64,000 nt of DNA from Planktomarina sp. (GCA_020630015.1 JAHDCF010000001.1:121975-185974), one strand, 5' to 3'. Shown: positions 17,211-26,714, counted from the stretch's first letter. A program made the numbers and translations. The notes: a model not told the origin generated them from the letters alone.

Positions 17211-17594
17211 TTAAGGAAAGTTAAGCTGCTTTCCCTCTTCGATCCGGAATGGTGTTGGTGGTGTGGTTTTGGAGACCCAAAAATATGTGCCGGCGTATTC
17301 CATCACCAGCCACCCTTCCCATTCTGTGTCGCCGGGCCAAATGCTTTGATATTCACTGGCATCATCGCTGACGCGCCATTCCCCACGGGCCGACCGCGCC
17401 CCTTGGGCGGCATAAATCGTGATACCATCTTCACCGAAATATTGGCGATAGGATTGCCCTTCCCAATGGCCCACGGCGGTATTGCCCGTCAAAAGCGCGC
17501 TGATTTCATGGCTTTGCAGTTTCACAGATTGCCCCTGCACCGCACCCGCCAAAGACATCAAACCCGACAGCACCAGAATAAATATACGTTTCAT
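17211..17594 (-). CDS. Secreted protein of unknown function
   Basis: A 127-residue protein with a signal peptide (MKRIFILVLSGLMSLAGAVQ, cleavage near QGQ) and a compact beta-rich body containing LLTGNTAVGHW, GQSYRQYFGEDG and a GEWRVSDD segment. The 'ltGnT..G.w....y..yF..dG...y' layout resembles small periplasmic domains found in many alphaproteobacteria, but I do not recognise a named family with certainty. It converges on gyrA. The upstream gap holds a CtrA-like site about 105 bp from the start and an 11-bp-period repeat. Confidence 0.75.
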   Translation of the reverse strand: MKRIFILVLSGLMSLAGAVQGQSVKLQSHEISALLTGNTAVGHWEGQSYRQYFGEDGITIYAAQGARSARGEWRVSDDASEYQSIWPGDTEWEGWLVMEYAGTYFWVSKTTPPTPFRIEEGKQLNFP

Positions 17595-17700
17595 GCAGCG
17601 TCCCTTCCCTTCTGGGGCAGAGTATTTCCATCTTCGATCGCCGCTGCAAGATCACAACGCAACCCAACCCATCAAAAGGTTAACGGTCAAAGGGCGAACC

Positions 17701-17715
17701 TTAACCTTGCCTTAA
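17701..17715. promoter_or_regulatory. CtrA-like binding site (TTAA-N7-TTAA)
   Basis: TTAACCTTGCCTTAA is an exact match to the TTAA-N7-TTAA consensus of the response regulator CtrA, and further TTAACC/GTTAAC half sites lie within 40 bp. It is 107 bp upstream of the secreted-protein gene. The window also encodes ChpT, the phosphotransferase that feeds CtrA. Binding is inference. Confidence 0.4.
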
Positions 17716-17768
17716 CAAATCAAGAAAATTTGTTAACACATCCGGCTTTCGCGCAAAATGCACCTTCG

Positions 17769-17807
17769 GTGTACGGGGTGTGTACAGGGTGTGTACGGGT
17801 TGTGCAC
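17769..17807. repeat. Four-unit 11-bp-period repeat (GTGTAC/GTGCAC)
   Basis: GTGTAC at 17769, 17780 and 17791 and GTGCAC at 17802 are spaced exactly 11 bp apart, with spacers GGGGT, AGGGT and GGGTT. Each hexamer is self-complementary. The array lies in the 228-bp gap between the secreted-protein gene and the 3' end of the carboxypeptidase gene. A related array in opposite orientation is at 62578-62625. Confidence 0.85.
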
Positions 17808-17822
17808 AGCCGTTCGCCCGGT

Positions 17823-19283
17823 TCATAAATCGTATAACACACCGAACTTATCGTTAAGATATGCCATCAAAGGGGCCTCTGTCGGGGCAAAACCGCAGGC
17901 ATCTTGGATGGTCTGCGTTGGTGTTTTCAGACCGCCAAATCTTTGCAGATTGTCCCGCAACCAGCCCGTCGCCTGGGCCGTGTCACCCTGCGCCAATTGG
18001 GTATCCAAATCCGGTATCGCCGCACGCAATCCTTGATGCAAACATCCGGCATACACATTGCCCAAGCTGTAGGTCGGGAAATATCCAAACAACCCAACCG
18101 ACCAATGCACATCCTGCAAGCATCCGTTCGACGCACGATCCACCGCAAACCCGAAATCTGACTTGAACCGATCGTTCCAAGCGGTTTCCAAATCCGCGAC
18201 GATCAAATCCCCAGACACAAGCGCGCGTTCCAAATCAAATCGCAGCAAAACATGCAGATTATACTGCACTTCGTCGGCCTCTGTCCGGATGAAACCATCG
18301 CTGACCCGGTTCACGACCTTATAGAACGTGTCAGCGTCAGAAACACCAAAATCTCCAAAGGTTTCAATCATTTGTCCATAAAGCCACCCCGTGAAGGCGC
18401 GGCTGCGGCCCAGCTGGTTTTCATAGATGCGGGATTGGCTTTCATGCACCCCCATCGACACACCATGTCCGATGGATGTGAGGGCAAAATCTGGGTCGAT
18501 GTTTTGCTCATAACAAGCATGACCGACCTCATGTATCGTGGAATAAAAGCAATTGAACGGATCGCGTTCGGCCGTCCGCGTTGTGATACGTACATCGGCC
18601 CCAGACCCGCTGGAAAATGGGTGCACCGCCTTATCAATCCGCCCTTTGTTTAGGTCATATCCAAAGGTGGTGGCCAAGGTTGTGGACAAGGCCAACTGCC
18701 CCGCCTCATCAAACGCATGATCCAATTCTGACGGTGCTGATCTTTCCAAAATCGCGGCACGCAAATCCACCAGCCCCGGCCGCAACGCGCCAAACATCGC
18801 ATCCAAATCTGCGGCTGTTATTCCCGGCTCGTAATCTTGCAACATCGCATCGTAAACATCCCCACCGTTCGCAAGGGCAGCACCTTCTTCACGTTTCAGC
18901 GCCAATATGTTTTCCAGAACCGGGGCAAACGCCGCAAAATCATCCGCCGCCCGCGCCGCCGCCCAATCCCCTTGGGCTTGTGACGTGGCAGCGGCAATGG
19001 CAGAGGCAAGATCGCTGGGCACTTTTGTGGCTCTGTCAAAGGCCTTACGGATTTCGCGCACTTGCGCCTGTTCAACCTCTGAAACGGGTGACGCTTTGCC
19101 CAACCAATCGCCGATGCGCGGATCACAACGGCGGGCATGCAAAACCGCTTCGATTGCTGCCATTTCCTCCGCCCTTTGTGGGGCAGATCCGGCGGCCATC
19201 ATGGTTTCTTGATCCCACCCTAACCGGCCTGCGATTTGGGCTAAGGCTTGGGTCTGGCGATCGAACTGAAGAAGCTCTTTCAT
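17823..19283 (-). CDS. Carboxypeptidase, M32 family (Taq-type)
   Basis: A 486-residue metallocarboxypeptidase. All M32 signatures are visible in order: HPFSSG, DVRITTR, the zinc motif HEVGH near residue 250 in TIHEVGHACYEQ, HESQSR with the third zinc-ligand glutamate, and LRFDLERALVSGDL. Members cut single residues from peptide C-termini in the cytoplasm, except after proline. Its ATG directly follows the stop of the heme A synthase gene (TAA then ATG), so the two are cotranscribed. Confidence 0.94.
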   Translation of the reverse strand: MKELLQFDRQTQALAQIAGRLGWDQETMMAAGSAPQRAEEMAAIEAVLHARRCDPRIGDWLGKASPVSEVEQAQVREIRKAFDRATKVPSDLASAIAAATSQAQGDWAAARAADDFAAFAPVLENILALKREEGAALANGGDVYDAMLQDYEPGITAADLDAMFGALRPGLVDLRAAILERSAPSELDHAFDEAGQLALSTTLATTFGYDLNKGRIDKAVHPFSSGSGADVRITTRTAERDPFNCFYSTIHEVGHACYEQNIDPDFALTSIGHGVSMGVHESQSRIYENQLGRSRAFTGWLYGQMIETFGDFGVSDADTFYKVVNRVSDGFIRTEADEVQYNLHVLLRFDLERALVSGDLIVADLETAWNDRFKSDFGFAVDRASNGCLQDVHWSVGLFGYFPTYSLGNVYAGCLHQGLRAAIPDLDTQLAQGDTAQATGWLRDNLQRFGGLKTPTQTIQDACGFAPTEAPLMAYLNDKFGVLYDL

Positions 19284-20417
19284 TTATGTACCTCGAATGG
19301 TTTCACCCATGGGATATCCGGTCAAGAAACGGGCGCGCACAATGGCAAACCACAACAAGATCGCCAAGAATTGGTGCACAATCGCCAACTGCAAGGGTGA
19401 GGAATACATGACGGTAACAATTCCCATAATCATCTGCAAAATCAATATGATACCAACCGTTCCAAAGGCCGATCTTGTGCGTTTGAAGGCCGCTTTTGCC
19501 CCCTGCATTCCCACATAGATGCCAAACCCAAACAACAGATAGGCACTGATGCGGTGGATGAATTGTACCAATCCATCATTTTCGAAAAAGTTACGCCACC
19601 ATGGGCTGATGTCGAACATATCAGGTGGGAAAAATCCACCAGCCATCAAAGGCCAATCCGGGTAATTTCGCCCTGCATCAATCCCCGCCACAAGGGCCCC
19701 CAACAGGATCTGCAAAAAGACGAAATGCATCAGTCCCGTTGACAAAGACCACAGCTTCGCAGGGCGATTGCGGCGCGCCTGCAAAAGATCGGCCTCCGCG
19801 CGGCCAAGGATCAGGGCCTGCCAAATCACAAAGCCCAACAAGGCAAAAGCGGCACCCAAATGGGCCATCAACCAGTATGATTTAACATCAAGGGCATCCA
19901 AACCGGACCGGACCATCAACCACCCGATCAAGCCTTGCACGGCAATAAATGGGCCAATTAAAAACAGTGATGTCCGGCGCGCGGGGGGAAGTTTTTTCAA
20001 CACCAAAAACGCCAAAAACCCAACCAACCAGAACAGCCCAATAAAACGCCCCAATTGGCGATGGCCCCATTCCCACCAATAGATGACCTTAAAGTCGGCC
20101 ATCGTCATCGAAGCATTTTGTTCTTTGAATTCAGTCGTGGTTTGATAGGCCGCGAACGCAGCATCCCAGGCCGCGGCTGACATGGGCGGAATGGCCCCCA
20201 TAACCGGGGCCCATTCGGTGATCGATAATCCCGAATCCGTAAGCCGGGTCAGCCCGCCAACCAAAATCATAACCACGATCAATGCAGCCAAAGCCCAAAG
20301 CCAAGTGGCCACAGCCCCGCGGGCCGCGCCATCGGTGCGTGTGATCGTGCCTGTGGCGGCAGATGCGATTTTCGTATCTGTGCCAACCTCTTGAAAAATA
20401 TTGCGTTTTTCTGACAT
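19284..20417 (-). CDS. ctaA: Heme A synthase (CtaA/Cox15)
   Basis: A 377-residue polytopic membrane protein of the Cox15/CtaA family (alphaproteobacterial type). Conserved stretches include GGLTRLTDSGLSITEW, WEWGHRQLGR with a heme-ligand histidine, and later FIHRISAY and IVHQF, each with a histidine expected to ligate heme. It oxidises the methyl group of heme O to the formyl group of heme A for aa3-type cytochrome oxidase. About 30 hydrophilic residues precede helix 1. It lies directly upstream of the M32 carboxypeptidase gene. Confidence 0.94.
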   Translation of the reverse strand: MSEKRNIFQEVGTDTKIASAATGTITRTDGAARGAVATWLWALAALIVVMILVGGLTRLTDSGLSITEWAPVMGAIPPMSAAAWDAAFAAYQTTTEFKEQNASMTMADFKVIYWWEWGHRQLGRFIGLFWLVGFLAFLVLKKLPPARRTSLFLIGPFIAVQGLIGWLMVRSGLDALDVKSYWLMAHLGAAFALLGFVIWQALILGRAEADLLQARRNRPAKLWSLSTGLMHFVFLQILLGALVAGIDAGRNYPDWPLMAGGFFPPDMFDISPWWRNFFENDGLVQFIHRISAYLLFGFGIYVGMQGAKAAFKRTRSAFGTVGIILILQMIMGIVTVMYSSPLQLAIVHQFLAILLWFAIVRARFLTGYPMGETIRGT

Positions 20418-20463
20418 GATGCCCCCTTCACTTCCCTTAACCTAGGGCCAAGTCAGCGGTGCT

Positions 20464-21207
20464 TCAATCCCGCTCTTTCCAGCGGACCATCTGCCGCAGC
20501 AAACCGTGAAAAATTTGCACGTCTGCCCGTGTCAACGGCATGCGCGACCACATGTTGCGCAAGTTGATTTTCATTCCATCCGCTTTGGTTTCAGGGAAAA
20601 AGAACCCCGCCGTTTCCAACCTGTCTTCGTAATGTTCAGCCAGTTTTTCAATCTCATGCCCCGTGGCCCATTCTGTTTTGGCCATGTCCACGCGCTCAGC
20701 CTCTGTGGATGTTGTTTGTCTGCGCCATTCATAGCCTAACAATAAAACACATTGGGCCAGATTAAGAGACGCATAAAGCGGGTTCACAGGCACATTGATG
20801 ATGGCATTTGCACGGGCAATATCGTCATTTTCCAACCCCGCCCTTTCGGGGCCGAACAAAACCGCCACACGTTCCCCTTTGGCAATTCGGTCCTTGGCTT
20901 CTTTCATGGCGTGTTCGGGCGTGAACACGGGCTTTGTCAGCCCCCGTGCCCGCGCCGTTGTGGCCATGACAAAGGTTGCATCTTCCAAAGCTTCGGCAGT
21001 TGTATCCACCAAACGCGCTTCATCCAAAAGCCGCCCCGCACCACTGGCCATGGCCACTGCCTTGGAATTGGGCCATCCGTCGCGGGGGGCCACAATGCGC
21101 ATGTGATCCAGCTCAAAATTCCACATAGCACGTGCCGCCGCACCAATGTTTTCACCCATTTGGGGCCGAACAAGAACGAATGCGGGTTGATTGGTTTTAT
21201 CCTTCAT
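20464..21207 (-). CDS. trmJ: tRNA (cytidine/uridine-2'-O-)-methyltransferase TrmJ
   Basis: A 247-residue SpoU-class (SPOUT) methyltransferase. Motif 1 is VRPQMGENIGAAARAMWNF, motif 2 is LFGPERAGLENDD and motif 3 is NPLYASLNLAQCVLLL; together they build the knotted S-adenosylmethionine site. The C-terminal extension of about 80 residues fits TrmJ, which methylates the 2'-OH at tRNA position 32. The ATG at 21207 begins the conserved region; upstream in-frame codons to 21312 overlap the divergent ThiE-like gene and are unlikely to be used. Confidence 0.9.
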   Translation of the reverse strand: MKDKTNQPAFVLVRPQMGENIGAAARAMWNFELDHMRIVAPRDGWPNSKAVAMASGAGRLLDEARLVDTTAEALEDATFVMATTARARGLTKPVFTPEHAMKEAKDRIAKGERVAVLFGPERAGLENDDIARANAIINVPVNPLYASLNLAQCVLLLGYEWRRQTTSTEAERVDMAKTEWATGHEIEKLAEHYEDRLETAGFFFPETKADGMKINLRNMWSRMPLTRADVQIFHGLLRQMVRWKERD

Positions 21208-21300
21208 GTGGCTGCTTCTATCCTTCACTTTTCCCGGCCACAAGTTGTGGTCAAATCTGAATGAAAGCGCTATAGACATCCAGCAAATCAGGAGGCGATT

Positions 21301-21921
21301 ATGGATCAACAAGAACTGGCACAGATCTATCTTATTTCGCCACCCGCCCCTGAATTATCAAGTTTTCCAGCACTTTTAGCTGACGCATTGGATGCGGTGG
21401 ACGTTGCTTGTTTTCGCCTTGCCCTTGCCTCTAAGGATGAGGGCGAAATTGCGCAAATTGCGGATGCCTGCCGCGAAGTGGCGCACCAAAGGGATGTGGC
21501 AATCGTGATTGATGATCACGCGCAATTGGTTCAGCGCCTGGGCCTTGATGGGGTGCACCTGACCAGCGGTGCCCGCCTTGTGCGTTCCTGCCGCAAAGAT
21601 CTGGGCGCAGATGTGATTGTAGGAAGCTTCTGCGGCGCCTCTCGCCATGATGGCATGAACGCAGGCGAAGCAGGTGCCGATTACGTCAGCTTTGGGCCTG
21701 TGACCTCCTCTGCGCTTGGGGATGGATCATTGGCCGAAGCGGACTTGTTCCAATGGTGGTCAGAAATGATCGAAGTGCCCGTCGTCGCGGAAGGCGGCCT
21801 TGATGCGGACCTTATCCGAAGTCTGTCACACAAGGTTGATTTCTTTGGTATTGGCCAAGAAATTTGGGGGCAAGATCATCCGGTTGAAACCCTGCAAACT
21901 TTGGCCAAAGCCCGGATTTAA
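21301..21921 (+). CDS. Thiamine-phosphate synthase-like (ThiE/TenI fold) protein
   Basis: A 206-residue TIM-barrel protein of the ThiE/TenI superfamily: VIDDHAQLVQRLGLDGVHL (substrate pyrophosphate side), IVGSFCGASRHDGMNAGEAG and ADYVSFGPV match the conserved stations of thiamine-phosphate synthase. Some positions differ from canonical ThiE (no GQ after HL, no TKK-type loop), so it may be a divergent ThiE or a TenI-like isomerase. AGGAGGCG gives a strong ribosome binding site. It overlaps the end of the convergent acyltransferase gene by 4 bp. Confidence 0.8.
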   Translation: MDQQELAQIYLISPPAPELSSFPALLADALDAVDVACFRLALASKDEGEIAQIADACREVAHQRDVAIVIDDHAQLVQRLGLDGVHLTSGARLVRSCRKDLGADVIVGSFCGASRHDGMNAGEAGADYVSFGPVTSSALGDGSLAEADLFQWWSEMIEVPVVAEGGLDADLIRSLSHKVDFFGIGQEIWGQDHPVETLQTLAKARI

Positions 21922-22739
21922 TCCCGCGACAATCCCGCCGCAACAGTGGCTTGCAATGCAGTGGCCAGCGTCTTGCGATCGGAAAAATCACGAACATGCA
22001 CCGGCGGGTGATAAATCACATCTACACCACCTTGATTCCACGTTGCCAAAGTGTGCAAAAGATGGGGCCCAAAATCCATATCCCCCCACCAACCGTAATA
22101 TCGTGGATCTTCCCCCACCGGTGCGTGATATCGCAACGTGATTGGTTGAATGGCTAAGGTACCCCGCAAATCATCCGTCAAAAAGGATTGAAACAAAGTT
22201 GGTTTAAACGGCAAAACCTGCATGCCATCCGTTGACGTTCCCTCTGGAAAAAACAAAAGCCTATGCCCAAGCGACAGGCGTTCATTCATAAGCTGGGTTT
22301 GTTCTTTGGCGTGTTTGCGATCGCGCACAACAAACATGGTGCCTGTTGCACGGGCCAACCAACCAATTCCGGGCCATGACGCCACCTCAGATTTGCTGAC
22401 GAAAAAGACCTCGTTATAGGCATTCAGCGAAAATATATCCAACCAAGAAGAATGATTTGCCACTGCGGCCCCCATCCCTTCCATTGGTGTGCCGATGACC
22501 CGATGTTTTATTTGCAAAACAAAAAATGCAGAGCGGCAAACAAACTTGGTAATTTTGGGTGTGATCGGACGCGCCGTTCCAAAAATAGGACGTTCAAAAA
22601 AGCGCACCAAAATCAATAGGCCAAGACAACCAAACGTAATTCCACCCAAAATCAGGCCACGAACAAACACCAAAACCCATCCAAAGGTAGATATGCGATG
22701 GTGATCTGGTGGAATGCCTTCGTTCCAAGCTTCATTCAT
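21918..22739 (-). CDS. olsA: 1-acyl-glycerol-3-phosphate / lyso-ornithine-lipid O-acyltransferase (OlsA/PlsC family)
   Basis: A 273-residue PlsC-type acyltransferase with one or two N-terminal membrane helices. The catalytic NHSSWLDIF (NHx4D) and FFPEGTSTDG (acceptor-binding FPEG motif) are both present. It follows olsB with a 4-bp ATGA overlap, which argues for OlsA, the enzyme that acylates lyso-ornithine lipid to ornithine lipid; some OlsA proteins also make phosphatidic acid. The assignment over plain PlsC rests on this pairing. Confidence 0.85.
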   Translation of the reverse strand: MNEAWNEGIPPDHHRISTFGWVLVFVRGLILGGITFGCLGLLILVRFFERPIFGTARPITPKITKFVCRSAFFVLQIKHRVIGTPMEGMGAAVANHSSWLDIFSLNAYNEVFFVSKSEVASWPGIGWLARATGTMFVVRDRKHAKEQTQLMNERLSLGHRLLFFPEGTSTDGMQVLPFKPTLFQSFLTDDLRGTLAIQPITLRYHAPVGEDPRYYGWWGDMDFGPHLLHTLATWNQGGVDVIYHPPVHVRDFSDRKTLATALQATVAAGLSRD

Positions 22740-23497
22740 CGATCAAATCCCTTGGTATAAATCTTCTTTTGCAAAGGGTTCATTCGGTTCAAATCCAAAA
22801 CCAAACAAATGTCGGTTGTATTGAAATTCAAATCCACAAAAGCACCCTCACCGATCCATCCACCCAGCCTGAGATACGCTTTTATCAACGCGGGAACATC
22901 GCGCATGCCGGATTTTTTATCAAGCCAAGGTGGGCCAAAATCATTCGGTCTTAGGGACGTTTCCCCAATTGCCTTGGGGCGCAGTTCAGATGGTGCCAAA
23001 TGAAGTGCGTGCAGATGGGACAGCGGCGTTTGCAACGCTTGCGTATCAACGCCATGGAAACTGGCAACGCCGAACATGACGTCAATGCCCCTTGCCATCA
23101 CATGATGCGACAGTGCATTCCAAAGCATCATCATACCCGGTCCACCCCGGTAATCCCTGTGCAAACATGTGCGCCCCACCTCCAACAAACGCAGGTCAGC
23201 GCGTTTTAAGGGCGTCAGATCAAATTCGGTTTCGGTGTAAAATTGACCTGCCTTGGCCATCCCGCCCCCGTCCAGCAATCGATAGGCCCCTACCACATAT
23301 TCCCCGTCCGTCCGGGAATCATCAATCAACAAAAGATGTTGGCAAACCTCATCAAAGGTGTCTTTTTCGATTTGTTTGTCATGATCCACACCCGCACCGT
23401 GCCCACCAAGTTCTTGCACAAACACCCGATATCGCAAGCGTTGTGCCATGCGCAGGTCTGCTTGGGATTGCGCCAATCGAACGGTCAGCTCAGGCAT
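22736..23497 (-). CDS. olsB: L-ornithine N(alpha)-acyltransferase (OlsB)
   Basis: A 253-residue GNAT-fold acyltransferase of the OlsB (hemolysin-like) family. Typical stretches are QRLRYRVFVQELG, TFDEVCQHLL, VVGAYRLL, LLEVGRTCLHRDYRGG and VMFGVASFHGVD. It moves a 3-hydroxyacyl group from acyl carrier protein to ornithine, the first step of ornithine-lipid synthesis. ATG 23497 has GAAGGGGCGG just upstream and is preferred over an ATG nine codons earlier. Phosphate-free membrane lipids are useful in phosphate-poor sea water. Confidence 0.9.
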   Translation of the reverse strand: MPELTVRLAQSQADLRMAQRLRYRVFVQELGGHGAGVDHDKQIEKDTFDEVCQHLLLIDDSRTDGEYVVGAYRLLDGGGMAKAGQFYTETEFDLTPLKRADLRLLEVGRTCLHRDYRGGPGMMMLWNALSHHVMARGIDVMFGVASFHGVDTQALQTPLSHLHALHLAPSELRPKAIGETSLRPNDFGPPWLDKKSGMRDVPALIKAYLRLGGWIGEGAFVDLNFNTTDICLVLDLNRMNPLQKKIYTKGFDR

Positions 23498-23565
23498 TTC
23501 CGCCCCTTCGGCAAATACATGCATAGCTTGACTAATACTTCGATATGTTCTTCTTTAAGTTGCAT

Positions 23566-23745
23566 CTATTCAAAATACGGCAGTAACGTGATGTGAGAGC
23601 TTTCAACGACAACTTTACCCATTTCCGGAAAATTGACGGTCACGCGACCCGCGATGTTCGATTGAACCTGTCCAATGCCCCAATCCGGTTGTGTTGGGTG
23701 CTGCACCCTTTGGCCCGGTTCCAAAAATGCGTTCGGATCGTCCAT
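23566..23745 (-). CDS. DUF3553 family small protein
   Basis: A 59-residue protein beginning MDDPNAFLEPGQRVQHPTQP, then DWGIGQVQSNI, RVTVNFPEMGKVV and ending LLPYFE. The 'pGq.V.hP..pdWGiGqVqs.....v.VnFe..Gk..i' pattern is that of DUF3553, an SH3-like fold similar to the CarD/UvrD tudor domains. GGGGAATTT precedes the ATG. It lies 68 bp upstream of olsB on the same strand and 33 bp from the divergent chpT start. Function unknown. Confidence 0.85.
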   Translation of the reverse strand: MDDPNAFLEPGQRVQHPTQPDWGIGQVQSNIAGRVTVNFPEMGKVVVESSHITLLPYFE

Positions 23746-23778
23746 AAATTCCCCACTTTCTGAAAGGATATATGACCC

Positions 23779-24351
23779 GTGACCAAAACTTTGTCATCCT
23801 TGATTGTTTCGCGCATGACCCACGATCTTGCAAATCCTTTAGGTGCCATCGGTAATGGGATCGAATTACTTGAAATGACGGATGTGACCGGGCCGGAAAT
23901 TGCGTTACTGAAAGAGGCCACTCAGGTTGCGCAGGCAAGACTGCGTTTGTTTCGAATTGCCTTTGGGGCCAATGTGCCTGCTTCCACCGATCTGCCACAG
24001 CTTTTGGTGGATTGGCATTCCGTCGATAAAACAAAGGTCACCATTGTTGGGGATGCCACCACACAGCAATTGAAGCCGCTGCTGTTGCTTTTGATGGTTG
24101 CATCCAGCTGTCTTCCACGCGGGGGCGATGTTTCTGTTCAATCCACCCCAGAAAAATTCTGTGTATCGTGCCAGGCCAACCGAATATTGGAACATCCATC
24201 CCTTGTGAAAATCACAGATCCTCTGGACCCGATTGAAGTGGATCCAAACCAAATCCACTTTGACCTTTTGGCACAATATATTTCAGATCACGGCGCAAAT
24301 GCGCGGGTTGAGGTTGATGAAAACAACCTGAAAATCCAAATCAAAATTTAG
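23779..24351 (+). CDS. chpT: Histidine phosphotransferase ChpT
   Basis: A 190-residue protein resembling ChpT, the dimeric phosphotransferase that passes phosphate from CckA to CtrA and CpdR. The helix with the phosphorylated histidine reads [20 protein letters not shown] (His15), like the Caulobacter H-box. The rest is a degenerate HATPase-like domain ([20 protein letters not shown]). An in-frame TGA at 23773 means GTG 23779 is the earliest possible start; AAAGGA lies upstream. The 3' end overlaps proA by 4 bp, convergently. Confidence 0.85.
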   Translation: MTKTLSSLIVSRMTHDLANPLGAIGNGIELLEMTDVTGPEIALLKEATQVAQARLRLFRIAFGANVPASTDLPQLLVDWHSVDKTKVTIVGDATTQQLKPLLLLLMVASSCLPRGGDVSVQSTPEKFCVSCQANRILEHPSLVKITDPLDPIEVDPNQIHFDLLAQYISDHGANARVEVDENNLKIQIKI

Positions 24352-25598
24352 TCGCGCACGGCCCCACTGCCCCGGACTAAATATTTGAAGCTGGTCAGTT
24401 GCGCCGCGCCCACCGGGCCACGTGCATGCATCTTTCCAGTGGCGATCCCGATCTCAGCACCCATGCCGAATTCCCCGCCATCGGCGAACTGGGTTGATGC
24501 GTTATGCATCAAAATTGCACTGTCTAGATTGGCAAAAAAGTGATCAACGACATCTTCGTCTTCGGCAAGAATGCAGTCGGTGTGTTGCGAACCAAATTTA
24601 CGGATATGCGCAACAGCCCCATCCACATCGTCCACTACTTTGGCCGCGATGATCATATCCAAATATTCTTTACCCCAATCGTCTGAGGTGGCCGGCCGCG
24701 TGCCTTCAAGGCCTTCTGCATGCACCGCAACACCAGCATTTTTCAGCATATCAACCAAGTCTTGCCCCAGCCCCATCGCGATTTCGCGGTGGATCAGCAG
24801 GCATTCCGCCGCACCACAGATACCAGTTCGGCGTGTTTTTGCATTCAACACAACATCCGCCGCCGTTTGTGGGTCTGCTGTTTTGTCTACATAGATGTGC
24901 ACGATACCTTCCAAATGGGCAAAGACGGGCACACGGGCCTCTTGCTGTACCAATCCCACCAAACCTTTGCCGCCACGAGGTACGATCACATCAATGAAGT
25001 CAGTCATTCCCAACATTTCACTCACGGCCGCACGATCCCGTGTTGGTACGATTTGGATGGCAGTTTCCGGCAGGCCTGCGTCGCGCAATCCTTGAACCAT
25101 TGCCGCATGAATGGCGTTTGAGGAATGAAAACTTTCTGATCCGCCGCGAAGGATAACGGCATTCCCGGATTTCAAACACAACGCACCCGCGTCAGCCGTG
25201 ACATTCGGACGACTTTCATAGATGACGCCAACAACACCCAAAGGCGTGCGAACCCGTTGAATATGCAACCCATTTGGGCGCTTCCAGTCGTCCATCACCT
25301 CACCGACAGGATCGGCCTGATCCGCCACAGTGCGCAGGCCATCAACAATCCCACGAATGCGATCTTCATCTAGCTTGAGCCGGTCCATCATGGCATCTGT
25401 AAGGCCTTTGTCGCGACCAAACGCCAAATCTTTTTCATTGGCCTCTAAGATCGCGGTGCGGTTTTTCCACATATGTTCAAATGCAGATATTAGGGCCGCG
25501 TGTTTCCGCTCTGCGGTGGCTGTGGCAAGCTGGGCAGACGCCTCTTTTGCGTTTTGACCTAAGGTCTGCATCATGGATTTAATTTCTGTTTCAGACAT
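24348..25598 (-). CDS. proA: Gamma-glutamyl phosphate reductase
   Basis: A 416-residue aldehyde-dehydrogenase-superfamily enzyme that reduces glutamyl 5-phosphate to glutamate 5-semialdehyde, the second step of proline synthesis. [20 protein letters not shown] and the catalytic-cysteine region [13 protein letters not shown] are diagnostic. AAGGATCAAAG precedes the ATG, 9 bp after the proB stop. Third gene of an obg-proB-proA unit. Confidence 0.96.
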   Translation of the reverse strand: MSETEIKSMMQTLGQNAKEASAQLATATAERKHAALISAFEHMWKNRTAILEANEKDLAFGRDKGLTDAMMDRLKLDEDRIRGIVDGLRTVADQADPVGEVMDDWKRPNGLHIQRVRTPLGVVGVIYESRPNVTADAGALCLKSGNAVILRGGSESFHSSNAIHAAMVQGLRDAGLPETAIQIVPTRDRAAVSEMLGMTDFIDVIVPRGGKGLVGLVQQEARVPVFAHLEGIVHIYVDKTADPQTAADVVLNAKTRRTGICGAAECLLIHREIAMGLGQDLVDMLKNAGVAVHAEGLEGTRPATSDDWGKEYLDMIIAAKVVDDVDGAVAHIRKFGSQHTDCILAEDEDVVDHFFANLDSAILMHNASTQFADGGEFGMGAEIGIATGKMHARGPVGAAQLTSFKYLVRGSGAVRD

Positions 25599-25607
25599 CT
25601 TTGATCC

Positions 25608-26714
25608 TTACGTCACCATATCATCGCGGTGCACCAGTTCCGTGCGCCCTGGGTATCCCAAAATACTTTCCATGTCAGCGGTTTGTCGCCCCATGATCAA
25701 ACGTGCTTCTTCGCTGTTAAATCGTGTTAACCCGGCGGCCAATTGTGATCCATCAGGCCCGAGTATCGCAATCGCATCCCCGCGTTCAAATTCCCCTTCA
25801 ACACCCGACACGCCGGCAGGAAGAAGGCTTTTGCCTGATTGCAACGCCCGTGCCGCCCCCGTATCCACCGCGATCTGCCCTTTAGGCTTCATGGAGAGAA
25901 TCCACTTCTTTCTGGCCGTTTTCGGGTCAAGCGAGGGATAAAACCAAGTAGCTTTTGCCCCTTCGTCCAACTTTTTCAGAGGGTTGTCAGACGATCCCAA
26001 AGTGATCGCCATGGCGCAACCAGACTCCATCGCCGTCTTGGCCGCCATGATTTTCGTTTTCATTCCACCTTTACTTAAACCTGTCCCGGCATCGCCCGCC
26101 ATCGCTTCGATTTCGGGGGTAATCAGCGAAACCTTTGGTATATGGCGCGCATCTGGATTTTCAGATGGGTTTGCAGTGTAAAGCCCATCAATATCGCTGA
26201 GCAAAATCAGACGATCCGCCCCGATGGTGACAGCAATCTGTGCGGCCAGACGATCATTATCGCCATAACGTATTTCATCTGTCGCCACAGTATCATTTTC
26301 GTTCACGATTGGGACAACACCCAAAGATAACAATTGGGCCAATGTGGCGCGCGCATTTAGATATCTTTTGCGGTTGGCACTGTCATCCAACGTTAACAAA
26401 ACCTGTGCCGTGGTGATCCCATATGGGGCCAATTCAACTTCATAGGCGCGCGCAAGCTGAATTTGACCAACGGCCGCCGCCGCTTGTGATTTTTCAAGGG
26501 GCAAGGTTTTTTCATTGAGGCCCAAAACATTACGGCCCAAAGCAATCGAACCAGAGGATACCAAAACCACATCAATCCCATGGCCCTTCAACGCCCCGAT
26601 ATCAGCGGCCAAACTGCGCAGCCAATTTTGCCGCAAATCACCGGTTTTGGCGTCCACCAAAAGGGCAGACCCGACTTTGACAACAATCCTTTTTGCGTTG
26701 GTTAAGGGGTCCAT
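25608..26714 (-). CDS. proB: Glutamate 5-kinase
   Basis: A 368-residue kinase that phosphorylates glutamate, the feedback-inhibited first step of proline synthesis. The amino-acid-kinase domain ([40 protein letters not shown]) is followed from about residue 275 by a PUA domain ([13 protein letters not shown] to the end). The ATG lies inside the end of obg (13-bp overlap) with AGAGGA upstream. Confidence 0.96.
   Translation of the reverse strand: MDPLTNAKRIVVKVGSALLVDAKTGDLRQNWLRSLAADIGALKGHGIDVVLVSSGSIALGRNVLGLNEKTLPLEKSQAAAAVGQIQLARAYEVELAPYGITTAQVLLTLDDSANRKRYLNARATLAQLLSLGVVPIVNENDTVATDEIRYGDNDRLAAQIAVTIGADRLILLSDIDGLYTANPSENPDARHIPKVSLITPEIEAMAGDAGTGLSKGGMKTKIMAAKTAMESGCAMAITLGSSDNPLKKLDEGAKATWFYPSLDPKTARKKWILSMKPKGQIAVDTGAARALQSGKSLLPAGVSGVEGEFERGDAIAILGPDGSQLAAGLTRFNSEEARLIMGRQTADMESILGYPGRTELVHRDDMVT

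Noticed and set aside
17758..17835. Reading the 11-bp arrays as a CRISPR, parS or DnaA-box cluster
   Set aside because: Units are too short and lack unique spacers for CRISPR; they do not match TGTTTCACGTGAAACA or TTATCCACA.
21208..21300. TPP riboswitch before the ThiE-like gene
   Set aside because: The gap is only 93 bp, ends in an ordinary AGGAGG site, and no THI-box CUGAGA element is visible.
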